A stretch of DNA of 57,880 nt from a virus. The translations under genes were made by a program, and so were the position numbers. Below are positions 33,766-41,224 of the stretch, in pieces. The notes beneath the pieces were generated by a model. It was given only the letters and a program-made list of their open reading frames with translations, was not told the origin of the DNA and did not search any database. The DNA lies in the IMG/VR virus record IMGVR_UViG_3300017917_002963, positions 1 through 57,880 of that record; one strand, written 5' to 3'. The stretch's first letter is position 1; every line of letters begins with the position of its first letter.

Positions 33766-34721
33766 GTCAGCATGTGATAGTGACCGGTGGCGGTGGCTAC
33801 ATCGGCGGGCAAGTGGCCTTGATGCTGGTGGATGCAGGCTATCGGGTCACTGTGATTGATCGTGCAGAATGCCCCGATCACCTGGTGGGTGTGGATCTGA
33901 CCTACGAGTGCTTGGATTTTGATTCCAGTTCAGCACATCGTGTGATCCTCATGGCAGCGCCAGATGCCATCATTCACTGCGCTGGCACCAGCTTGGTTGG
34001 TCCCAGCATGACCAATCCACAGGACTACTACCAGAACAACGTGGTCAAGACTCAACGCTTGATTGACTTTGTCAAACAGGCCCTGCCCGCCACAAGAATC
34101 ATCTTCAGTAGCAGTGCTGCGGTGTATGGTGAGCCGGTGATGACTCCGTGTCACGAAGTGGATCCTTGCGATCCCATCAGCCCCTATGGTCGCAGCAAGT
34201 TGGCCATTGAATGGATGCTGCGAGACTACCATGCAGCATATGGCCTAGACTATGTGGCATTCCGCTTCTTCAACGCCTGCGGTGCTGATTCGCAAGCACG
34301 TCACGGTCAAGCCCCTGGCGCTACTCACATCATTGCCCGTGTGCTGGAAAGTGTGAGAGACCAACGGCCGTTTACTCTGTACGGGGTAGACTATCCCACA
34401 GCTGATGGTACCTGTGTGCGTGACTATGTGCATGTGGAAGACATTGCTCGTGCGCACCTTGCAGCCCTGGATCGGTCAGTGCCCGCAGGTGTGTACAACC
34501 TAGGCTCGGCCCAAGGCACCAGCAACCGTCAGATCATCGCAGCGGTGACTCGGCTCACTAGCCGCACCGTGGATGTGCAATTAGGCGAGGCTCGCGCAGG
34601 TGATCCCCCGCTGTTGACTGCCAGCTCGGCACAGTTTGATCGTGTGTGTCCCAGCTGGAGGCAATACAATTTGGACCACATGATCCAGCATGCCTGGCAG
34701 TGGTACAATCAAAGTGCTTGA
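33762..34721 (+). CDS. galE: NAD-dependent UDP-glucose 4-epimerase-like enzyme (319 aa)
   Basis: Extended SDR: TGGGGYIGGQVALMLVDAGY is the Rossmann GxxGxxG. FSSSAAVYG and YGRSKLAIEWML carry the catalytic Ser and YxxxK. FRFFNACGAD and VRDYVHVEDIARAHL match the GalE substrate region. Length fits GalE (about 338). It interconverts UDP-hexoses at C4; exact substrate not provable. It overlaps the glycosyltransferase stop by 4 bases. Confidence 0.88.
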   Translation: MSQHVIVTGGGGYIGGQVALMLVDAGYRVTVIDRAECPDHLVGVDLTYECLDFDSSSAHRVILMAAPDAIIHCAGTSLVGPSMTNPQDYYQNNVVKTQRLIDFVKQALPATRIIFSSSAAVYGEPVMTPCHEVDPCDPISPYGRSKLAIEWMLRDYHAAYGLDYVAFRFFNACGADSQARHGQAPGATHIIARVLESVRDQRPFTLYGVDYPTADGTCVRDYVHVEDIARAHLAALDRSVPAGVYNLGSAQGTSNRQIIAAVTRLTSRTVDVQLGEARAGDPPLLTASSAQFDRVCPSWRQYNLDHMIQHAWQWYNQSA

Positions 34722-34745
34722 CATTGTCAAGAAATATGTTACATT
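34718..34745 (+). promoter_or_regulatory. sigma70-like promoter with late-type box
   Basis: TTGACA (34718-34723), 16-base spacer, TACATT (34740-34745), then a TAAATA box (34760-34765), ahead of folE. TTGACATTGTCAA is itself a near-palindrome that could be an operator. Confidence 0.65.
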
Positions 34746-34804
34746 AGCAGTGTACAATCTAAATACACTGCAGACATCCTCGTCTCAAACTCGGAGAAAG
34801 AAAA

Positions 34805-36037
34805 ATGACAGATACTAGTAAGCCCCTATCACAAGCCATTCGCGAACAAAGCAAACTAAGCCAGTTTCGACTATACAGCGGACTAAAATTAATCGAAACA
34901 GGCAGCAATCGAGGAACAACAGATTATGCCGGTTCTGCAGCAGAACTCGGTATAACTGAACAGCAACTCAGAAAGATAATTGAACGAGTTAAAGGCATGT
35001 ACGGGCGCGAACCGGAATCGACTATCACTGTTGTCGAATACGTCAAAAAACTCAAAGAATCAAACGTGTCGCCAGACGATGTTGGGATAGGAGACGGAAA
35101 ATACCAAGCTGGGAGAAAAAACCACGACCTGCCGTATTCGTTTGATAATTTTGAATTTATTACGCAGCATGATAATTTGCTGGAAAAAGAAGAGAGGCTA
35201 AAAGAATCCAGCCGCTGGACAGCAAAACCAGTCATGACTCCGTTTGGAAAAGTAGAAAGTTTGGTCAAAGCGGCTGAGCAATTTGATGTCAACGTGGCTA
35301 CTATTAAGCGATGGATTGATTCTGGCGACGAGAAATACGCCGACTGGTTTTACGAAGGCGAGTATCCAGAAAAAATTGCAAAAAGAATGCGGCAAGACGG
35401 CAAACGTTTCTGGGCGGGCGATAACATAAGCGAGTATGTTGAAAATTTAGACATGCTGATCGATGACCTTGCGCCGAGATTCGAATCGGTGCTGAAGGGG
35501 CTTGTGATTGATACCGACACCGACCCCAACAGTCATGGCACAGCTCGCAGACTAGCCAAAATGTATGTTAGAGAAACAATGAGTGGACGCTATGACCCAG
35601 CACCAGACGCAACAGCATTTCCCAATAACTCGGAGGACCGCTACGAAGGTATGTTGGTTGTTCGCAGCGAGCTTCGCAGCATGTGCAGTCATCATCACCA
35701 ACCTGTCAGTGGTGTTGCTTATATTGGCATTATTGCTGCTGAGAAGCTCATCGGCCTCTCCAAGTACACCCGTATCGCACAGTGGTGCGCCCGACGTGGT
35801 ACTCTCCAGGAGGAGTTGGCTAATGACATTGCTCGGGAAATCATGAAGGCCACTGGTGCGAAGGATGTAGGTGTTTACATACAGGCCACGCACGGGTGCT
35901 GTGAAAACCGCGGCATCATGGCACACTCCAGTCTCACACAGACCACTGTGCTGAAAGGTGCATTCAAAAGCGATCCCGGTGTCAAGAAAGAGTTCTTTGA
36001 CAACATCAAACTTCAACAAGACTTTGCTCCGAGGTAA
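34805..36037 (+). CDS. folE: GTP cyclohydrolase I with fused homing-endonuclease-like N-terminal region (410 aa)
   Basis: The last ~210 residues are GTP cyclohydrolase I: SHGTARRLAKMYVRETM, the zinc motif SMCSHHHQPVSG, LIGLSKYTRI and HGCCENRG. It makes 7,8-dihydroneopterin triphosphate, the first step to 7-deazaguanine (and folate). The first ~200 residues are not FolE. AKPVMTPFGKVESLVKAAEQFDVNVATIKRWIDSG is a helix-turn-helix repeat typical of the DNA-binding part of HNH/GIY-YIG homing endonucleases. Its DNA is AT-richer than the FolE part, indicating an acquired segment fused in frame. Confidence 0.9.
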   Translation: MTDTSKPLSQAIREQSKLSQFRLYSGLKLIETGSNRGTTDYAGSAAELGITEQQLRKIIERVKGMYGREPESTITVVEYVKKLKESNVSPDDVGIGDGKYQAGRKNHDLPYSFDNFEFITQHDNLLEKEERLKESSRWTAKPVMTPFGKVESLVKAAEQFDVNVATIKRWIDSGDEKYADWFYEGEYPEKIAKRMRQDGKRFWAGDNISEYVENLDMLIDDLAPRFESVLKGLVIDTDTDPNSHGTARRLAKMYVRETMSGRYDPAPDATAFPNNSEDRYEGMLVVRSELRSMCSHHHQPVSGVAYIGIIAAEKLIGLSKYTRIAQWCARRGTLQEELANDIAREIMKATGAKDVGVYIQATHGCCENRGIMAHSSLTQTTVLKGAFKSDPGVKKEFFDNIKLQQDFAPR

Positions 36038-36039
36038 TC

Positions 36040-36276
36040 ATGGCCACACGTAAAAAGAAAGATCCTGGTACAGTATCGGGATTCCCGAAAAGTTATCCAT
36101 ACGCGGTGGTTGGCACCCACCTCACAGTGACCGAATATGAAGATGGTCGCACCCAGTTGACCTGGGACGATGCTGCACTGTTGCGCGAAGTGCAAGAGGC
36201 CATCCGCACCTGGGAACTGAGTCAAGAAGTCAAGCCAGTCAAGACTCCGCGCAGTCGCAAAAAATCTACCACTTGA
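36040..36276 (+). CDS. small basic hypothetical protein (78 aa)
   Basis: Lys-rich at both ends (MATRKKKDPG; KTPRSRKKSTT), with a short beta-rich core. Lies 2 bases after folE. Unknown role; DNA- or RNA-binding is possible from charge only. Confidence 0.6.
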   Translation: MATRKKKDPGTVSGFPKSYPYAVVGTHLTVTEYEDGRTQLTWDDAALLREVQEAIRTWELSQEVKPVKTPRSRKKSTT

Positions 36277-36281
36277 TCACC

Positions 36282-36674
36282 ATGGCAGCCACACTTGAAC
36301 AAGCAAAAGAATTGGGCATAGTGCCCTGGGACACCATCGAGTCAGAACAAGAAACTGTTGTGGTGTTTCGAGACAATTTTCCAGTCACTCGAGGTCACCT
36401 GTTGTTTGTACCTCGCGAAAACACTGCCGAAGGTATCATGGATTGTTTTATGCTGGCATACAAGTACGGGCAACGCGAAGTCATAGTGGGCAACGCAGAT
36501 GGCTTCAACGTGGGCATGAACAATCTGGCCGCTGCAGGCCAGACTGTGATGTATCCGCATGTGCACATGATTCCACGCCGCAATGGTGATTGTGCTGACC
36601 CTGTGGGCGGAGTTCGAGCGGTGATCCCAGGTCAATCCAACTACAGAAAATCCGGTTACAGGGTCCCGGCATAA
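36282..36674 (+). CDS. HIT-family nucleotide hydrolase/transferase (130 aa)
   Basis: VFRDNFPVTRGHLLFVPR and the histidine triad YPHVHMIPRRNGD (HxHxxP form) identify the HIT fold, about normal length. These enzymes hydrolyse or transfer nucleotides via a His-nucleotide intermediate. ATG 36282 chosen over an upstream TTG. Confidence 0.85.
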   Translation: MAATLEQAKELGIVPWDTIESEQETVVVFRDNFPVTRGHLLFVPRENTAEGIMDCFMLAYKYGQREVIVGNADGFNVGMNNLAAAGQTVMYPHVHMIPRRNGDCADPVGGVRAVIPGQSNYRKSGYRVPA

Positions 36675-36707
36675 GTAATCTCACAGCGGTCTTCGGCATC
36701 ATCCCGC

Positions 36708-36736
36708 TCGACAAACTCTGCTGCCTATGCTATTAT
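36708..36736 (+). promoter_or_regulatory. sigma70-like promoter
   Basis: TCGACA (36708-36713), 17-base spacer, TATTAT (36731-36736), followed by ATAGGAG Shine-Dalgarno for the next gene. Confidence 0.65.
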
Positions 36737-36752
36737 CAACATAGGAGATTAC

Positions 36753-37037
36753 ATGAGCATTCAAGAAGATCCAATAATAAAAGAAATCTTGCGTCGTTAC
36801 GATATTATTGACAGCCAGCCTGTTGAAGAATTACGCAGACGCATGTTGACCAGCCGTGTGTATTTTACTGCGCATCTGGCATTGATTGGCTATCCGTTAA
36901 GCAATCGTCCAGAGTGGTTGGATCAAGATTGCTTAACACCCGTAATGGACGAGTACACCTTTCACAGCGGCTGGTATGACCCGTTAATTTATGGATTACA
37001 CAGTCAGCTAGTTGAAAAAATTGATCAGAAAGATTAA
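36753..37037 (+). CDS. hypothetical protein ahead of queD (94 aa)
   Basis: Has its own promoter and Shine-Dalgarno. Helical N-terminus (IIKEILRRYDIID), then aromatic residues. No recognised domain. One base separates it from queD, so it is probably co-translated. Confidence 0.6.
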   Translation: MSIQEDPIIKEILRRYDIIDSQPVEELRRRMLTSRVYFTAHLALIGYPLSNRPEWLDQDCLTPVMDEYTFHSGWYDPLIYGLHSQLVEKIDQKD

Positions 37038-37038
37038 T

Positions 37039-37542
37039 ATGACAAATCAAACCATACAATACCGATACACCTCAACCAAAGAGTACGTGGACGCTTTTCC
37101 CTGCGCATACCGTCAGTGGCGCGCAGACAGTCACTGTAACCTGATTCACGGTTACAGCTTTAGCATGAAGTTCTACTTCGGTACCAATGACCTTGATGTT
37201 CGCAACTGGGCAGCGGACTACGGTGGACTCAAAGAACTCAAGAAACAGTTGGAGAGTCAGTTCGATCACACCCTGATTGTGGCACAGGATGACCCAGAAA
37301 TGGCGACATTCCGGTTGTTGCAAGAAAAGAAAATGGCCAAGATTGTGGTGTTACCGCGCTTGGGCTGTGAAGGCCTAGCTGACATGCTGTACAAGTATGT
37401 GAACGGTGTGTACATTCCCGAAATGTGGGGCCCAGGCGAAGCCGAACGTCTATGGTGCTACCGAGTGGAAGTTCGTGAAACACAGGCCAACATGGCATTT
37501 CGCGAAGGACATCGTGAGTGGAACGAGAATCTGCTGGACTGA
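37039..37542 (+). CDS. queD: QueD-like 6-carboxytetrahydropterin synthase, phage form (167 aa)
   Basis: ATG 37039 follows the upstream stop directly. FPCAYRQWRADSHCNLIHGYSF aligns with the AAHRL ... C ... HGHSF zinc-site region of QueD/PTPS. LDVRNWAADYGGLKELK matches the D(F)xxLK segment, and FDHTLIV the DHxxL strand. Two of three usual zinc His positions read Tyr (AY, HGY). QueD converts dihydroneopterin triphosphate to 6-carboxytetrahydropterin, step two of the 7-deazaguanine route. The C-terminal tail is partly duplicated downstream. Confidence 0.85.
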   Translation: MTNQTIQYRYTSTKEYVDAFPCAYRQWRADSHCNLIHGYSFSMKFYFGTNDLDVRNWAADYGGLKELKKQLESQFDHTLIVAQDDPEMATFRLLQEKKMAKIVVLPRLGCEGLADMLYKYVNGVYIPEMWGPGEAERLWCYRVEVRETQANMAFREGHREWNENLLD

Positions 37543-37718
37543 AATATGTGCCCGGCTCAAATGGTGAGCCGAAGCATTTTACCCCAAGCGAGGAAGAACA
37601 AGCCTGGCGCGTTCTTGAAGGTAAATGTCCTCATAATCAGGGATGGCGTTACGAGGGGCACGGGCACAACGACGAAGCCTGGAGTTGCGAAATTTGCAAT
37701 GAATACAAATGGTGGTAA
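37518..37718 (+). CDS. small Cys/His protein (about 56-66 aa)
   Basis: GTG 37518 overlaps the end of queD; GTG 37548 is an alternative start. CPHNQGWRYEGHGHNDEAWSCEIC has a CPHN ... CxxC arrangement likely to bind zinc. The protein-like composition makes this frame more credible than the longer overlapping one. Confidence 0.55.
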   Translation: MERESAGLKYVPGSNGEPKHFTPSEEEQAWRVLEGKCPHNQGWRYEGHGHNDEAWSCEICNEYKWW

Positions 37719-37833
37719 GTTGGATGCGAACAACAATGAAGCAGTCCTAAATGCTTTATTTGGGACTGCAATTGTGTTAACATACCTTATCACCACAGGG
37801 CATCGCAAGTGGAACGAGAATTTGTTTGAATAA
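37699..37833 (+). CDS. possible 44-aa membrane microprotein ending in a copy of the QueD tail
   Basis: An ATG at 37699 opens a short frame with a hydrophobic stretch (ALFGTAIVLTYLITTG). It ends GHRKWNENLFE, nearly the QueD C-terminus (GHREWNENLLD). The DNA at 37798-37833 repeats 37508-37542. It may be a decayed duplication rather than a gene. Confidence 0.3.
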   Translation: MNTNGGKLDANNNEAVLNALFGTAIVLTYLITTGHRKWNENLFE

Positions 37834-37842
37834 GGAAACATC

Positions 37843-38451
37843 ATGTTAGATCGTATTTTTGGAACGTTGGATCGTGGCCTGGTTGCAAAACTGGTTGCGT
37901 TCCAGATTTTTGTCATTGCCATCAGCAATTGGATTGTGAGCTACAGTTTCAACATCTTTGGAACTGCACTCAGCTATGCGGCATTCACATTCCCCTTGGT
38001 GGTTGTGGCCACTGACCTCACTGTGCGAATGGTGGGCAAGGAAATGGGTCGTGTGGTGGTCACACTGTCATTCATCCCAGCCATCCTGATCAGCATGGCC
38101 ATTGTGGCCATGAGTGGAGCACCCTCCAACGTTGCCATCAGCATTGGTCTTGCTTCGGGCTGTGCCTACGCTGTGAGTACCATCCTAGACGTGTATGTGT
38201 TCAGTTACTTCCGCGAGAAGTATACGCAATGGTGGATCGCACCCACATTTGCCAGCGTGTTTACCATGATCATTGACACCTATACCTTCTACTATGTGGC
38301 CTTTGCCAATGTGCCCGGCAGCCCGTTTGAGCACAACTGGTTCAGCGCAGCGGCTGCCCACAGTGTGACCAAGATCGCAGTGAGCCTGTTGGTGATCCTG
38401 CCTGCATACGGTGTACTGCTCAACTACCTGCAAAAGCGGCTGGTCAAGTAA
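37843..38451 (+). CDS. yhhQ: queuosine precursor transporter, YhhQ/DUF165 family (202 aa)
   Basis: An integral membrane protein with about six hydrophobic segments. ANWIVSYSFNIFG, FTFPLVVVATDLTVRMVGKE and WWIAPTFASVFTMIIDTYTFYYVAF fit the YhhQ pattern (conserved D in the TDL and IDT helices). Host YhhQ imports preQ0/preQ1. Beside folE, queD, queE and dpdA, it probably salvages deazaguanine for DNA modification. Shine-Dalgarno AAGGAAA is present. Confidence 0.85.
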   Translation: MLDRIFGTLDRGLVAKLVAFQIFVIAISNWIVSYSFNIFGTALSYAAFTFPLVVVATDLTVRMVGKEMGRVVVTLSFIPAILISMAIVAMSGAPSNVAISIGLASGCAYAVSTILDVYVFSYFREKYTQWWIAPTFASVFTMIIDTYTFYYVAFANVPGSPFEHNWFSAAAAHSVTKIAVSLLVILPAYGVLLNYLQKRLVK

Positions 38452-38452
38452 C

Positions 38453-39271
38453 ATGGACAAACAGTATCAAATTGCAGTTCTGCTGCCCACTCGTGGCAGA
38501 ACTGAAGCGCTGAGTCGCAGTGTCAGCAGTTTGCTTGATACTGCGGCTGACCCCAGCCGTGTGCAGATACTCATGGGTTTTGACCAAGACGATGCAGTGG
38601 GGTTGGAGCATTTGCGACAGGTGCTGTTGCCACAATTGCAGCAACGTGGAGCCAATTTCAAGGCTGTGCAATTCAATCGCCTGGGGTACATCAACATCCA
38701 CAAGTATTACAACGAGCTGGCACGACATGCAGATGCCGACTGGATGTTTGTATGGAACGACGATGCATTCATGGTCACACCAAACTGGGACCAAGTGATT
38801 GATTCATATGCCGGCCAACTCAAAGTGCTCAAGGTACACACTCACAACGAGCATCCTTACAGCATTTTTCCAATTGTGCCTGCAGTCTGGTATCAAACTC
38901 TTGGATACCTAACTGGACATCAAATGATCGATGCATGGATCAGCCAAATGGCATACATGCTAGACATCATGGAAATAGTCAACATTGACGTAACTCATGA
39001 TCGGCATGATCTCACTGGCAACAACGCCGACAGCACGTTCAAGGAACGTGTGAGTTTAGAGGGCAATCCCGCCAATCCAGCGGACTTTCACCACAAGGAC
39101 ATGAATCTTCGTAGGCTGGCCGACTGTGAGAAAATGGCTCAGTTGATGAAATCTCAGGGCATGAGTACTCAGTGGTGGGAATCAATAAAACAGGGAAAAC
39201 AAGACCCTTGGCAAAAACTCAAAGCCAATGATGTAAACCAGCAGATGTTTCAATTCACACTCAACTCATGA
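38453..39271 (+). CDS. GT-A-type glycosyltransferase (272 aa)
   Basis: ATG 38453 directly follows the transporter stop. IAVLLPTRGRTEALSRSVSSLL is the first strand/helix of family 2-like enzymes. ADADWMFVWNDDAFMVTP carries the DxD-equivalent. The C-terminal half (HDRHDLTGNNADSTF, DFHHKDMNLRRLADCEKMA) is unusual. Acceptor unknown. Coupled to the cupin gene by a 4-base overlap. Confidence 0.75.
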   Translation: MDKQYQIAVLLPTRGRTEALSRSVSSLLDTAADPSRVQILMGFDQDDAVGLEHLRQVLLPQLQQRGANFKAVQFNRLGYINIHKYYNELARHADADWMFVWNDDAFMVTPNWDQVIDSYAGQLKVLKVHTHNEHPYSIFPIVPAVWYQTLGYLTGHQMIDAWISQMAYMLDIMEIVNIDVTHDRHDLTGNNADSTFKERVSLEGNPANPADFHHKDMNLRRLADCEKMAQLMKSQGMSTQWWESIKQGKQDPWQKLKANDVNQQMFQFTLNS

Positions 39272-39672
39272 TCTATCAAATTCACAGCGCAGTAAATCAA
39301 CAGTTGGTGGCAGCGGTCATCACCCCAGACGGTTCGCAGAATCGAGTCAATGCTGGCGATGACAGCAAAATACTACAGGTGAGCCTGTTGAATCTATCGG
39401 CTGGTCGCATGGTGTCGCCACATAGGCACCTGCCAGTCAATCGAGTCACTGTGGGCACAGTTGAAACCTGGGTGGTCATCAGCGGCACGGTACGAGCCAC
39501 AGTGTTTGATATTGACAAAACTCAACTGGCAACACTTGAACTGGCAGCTGGCCAATGCATGACTTTGTATCAGGGCGGTCACAGTTTTGAAACCATTTCA
39601 GATGCTGTGGTCTACGAAATCAAAAATGGCCCTTACTTTGGCCCAACAGCAGACCTGGAGAAGTTTGAGTGA
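39268..39672 (+). CDS. cupin-fold protein, WbuC/sugar-isomerase-like (134 aa)
   Basis: RMVSPHRHLPVNRV gives the first cupin motif (HxH), and MTLYQGGHSFETIS the second. Small cupins of this sort act on nucleotide sugars or stabilise glycan enzymes, in line with neighbouring glycosyltransferase, SDR and Gmd genes. Overlaps neighbours by 4 bases. Confidence 0.75.
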   Translation: MIYQIHSAVNQQLVAAVITPDGSQNRVNAGDDSKILQVSLLNLSAGRMVSPHRHLPVNRVTVGTVETWVVISGTVRATVFDIDKTQLATLELAAGQCMTLYQGGHSFETISDAVVYEIKNGPYFGPTADLEKFE

Positions 39673-40241
39673 AGGTCATGGTTTTTGGATCCAGCGGTGG
39701 CATAGGATCAGCAGTGTGCCACTTGCTGATGCAACAGGGCCACGAGGTACTGGCAATTGATCGTTCGGTTGTGGATTGCAGCCACAACCATTTTGAACAA
39801 CGTATTTCTTGCCTGCTGGAACAACATCAACCCAACGGAGTTATCAATTGCATGGGTGTGTTGGGCACAAACCAAGATCAGTATCGCACGGTGTTTGATG
39901 TGAATTTTGGCAGCGCTTGGGCCATTGTGCAGCACTATCTAGATCGCAAGAGTCAACCAGTTAACATTGTGTTGGTGGGGTCGATTGTGCACAATCAGCC
40001 AAGAAAAAACTCCATGCTGTATGCCGCCAGCAAAACAGCATTGCACAATCTTTGGCAAAGCACAGAGGATGTATTTTCGGGCACACCAGTCAACATAGCC
40101 ATAGTACATCCGCCGCGTGTGAACACCCGAATGCTCAACGGTCGCACAGGTCCAAGTTTGGAACCGCAGGAAGTGGCCTTGGCTATAGTGAATTTGACAA
40201 CTGACATGAAACATCGTACACTACTCGAAATAGGAATCTAA
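39669..40241 (+). CDS. short-chain dehydrogenase/reductase (190 aa)
   Basis: VFGSSGGIGSAVCHLL is the nucleotide-binding TGxxxGIG loop. GVINCMGVLG matches the NNAG strand. VLVGSIVHNQPRKNSMLYAASKTAL holds the catalytic Ser and YxxxK. The start is GTG 39669 or ATG 39678. It probably belongs to the glycan cluster. Confidence 0.85.
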   Translation: MKVMVFGSSGGIGSAVCHLLMQQGHEVLAIDRSVVDCSHNHFEQRISCLLEQHQPNGVINCMGVLGTNQDQYRTVFDVNFGSAWAIVQHYLDRKSQPVNIVLVGSIVHNQPRKNSMLYAASKTALHNLWQSTEDVFSGTPVNIAIVHPPRVNTRMLNGRTGPSLEPQEVALAIVNLTTDMKHRTLLEIGI

Positions 40242-40243
40242 CA

Positions 40244-41224
40244 ATGAAAACAGCTTTTATCACAGGCATTGCTGGGCAAGACGGCAGCTATTTGGCCGAA
40301 CACCTGCTGGAACAGGGGTATCGAGTCACTGGCATTGTTCGTCGCAACAGCACAGTGGAGCACCAGAAAGACCGTATTGGTGATCTTCCAGTGGAAGTGG
40401 AGTACGGAGATTTGACTGACCAGAGCAGCCTGGAACGCGCACTGAGAATCTATCAACCAGACGAAATCTACAACCTCGCAGCACAGAGCCATGTGCGTAT
40501 TTCAAGCGACATTCCTCAGTTTACCACTCAAGTCAATGCATTGGGCGTGGTAAACATGTTAGAAGCTTACCGAACCGTGGTGCCACAGGCTCGATTTTAT
40601 CAAGCCAGCTCAAGTGAAATGTTTGGTAGCAGCGTGGATCCTGACAACTATCAGCGTGAAACCACTCCCATGCGTCCAGTGAGCCCATACGGTTGCACCA
40701 AGGTGTTTGCCTATAACATGGTGCATCACTACCGCAATGCCTACCGATTGCATGCCAGCAACGGTATCTTGTTCAATCACGAAAGCCCACGACGTGGATC
40801 AAACTTTGTGACCAACAAGGTGGTCAAGGGTGCTGTGCAGATTTCTCTGGGGCTGGCCAAGACCCTGGAATTGGGCAACATGGACAGCTATCGTGACTGG
40901 GGACACAGTTATGACTACGTGCGAGCCATGCACTTGATTCTACAACAAGATCAACCCAATGACTTTGTTGTGGCCACTGGCATTACTCGTTCGGTTCGCG
41001 ACATGTGTGAATATGTGTTTGGGCGCCTGGGCTTGAACTATCAGGACCATGTGGTTCAGAATCCCAAATACCTGCGGCCCGAAGAGCTGCCGTATCTGCG
41101 CGGCGACAACAGCAAGATCACCACACAGCTGGGTTGGAAGCCCACGTACACGTTTGAAGCACTCATGGACGAAATGATTGCTCACTGGCAACAAGTTTAC
41201 AAACACAAGGAAGCAAATGAGTAA
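40244..41224 (+). CDS. gmd: GDP-mannose 4,6-dehydratase (326 aa)
   Basis: ITGIAGQDGSYLAEHLLEQGY is the hallmark Gmd Rossmann segment. QASSSEMFGS and VSPYGCTKVFAYNMV give the catalytic Thr/Ser-Glu and YxxxK. NGILFNHESPRRGSNFVT is also typical. It converts GDP-mannose to GDP-4-keto-6-deoxymannose, precursor of fucose and rhamnose-type sugars. Slightly short against bacterial Gmd (about 370). It overlaps queE by 8 bases. Confidence 0.93.
   Translation: MKTAFITGIAGQDGSYLAEHLLEQGYRVTGIVRRNSTVEHQKDRIGDLPVEVEYGDLTDQSSLERALRIYQPDEIYNLAAQSHVRISSDIPQFTTQVNALGVVNMLEAYRTVVPQARFYQASSSEMFGSSVDPDNYQRETTPMRPVSPYGCTKVFAYNMVHHYRNAYRLHASNGILFNHESPRRGSNFVTNKVVKGAVQISLGLAKTLELGNMDSYRDWGHSYDYVRAMHLILQQDQPNDFVVATGITRSVRDMCEYVFGRLGLNYQDHVVQNPKYLRPEELPYLRGDNSKITTQLGWKPTYTFEALMDEMIAHWQQVYKHKEANE

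Noticed and set aside
34805-35420. Intein in FolE
   Set aside because: No N-terminal Cys/Ser splicing block and no C-terminal HN-Cys/Ser/Thr; the extra region is N-terminal rather than inserted in the active-site core.
37546-37698. Longer frame overlapping the Cys/His gene
   Set aside because: Its sequence is low in protein-like character, while the alternative frame encodes a CPHN...CxxC protein; only the final part with the duplicated QueD tail was kept as a weak candidate.
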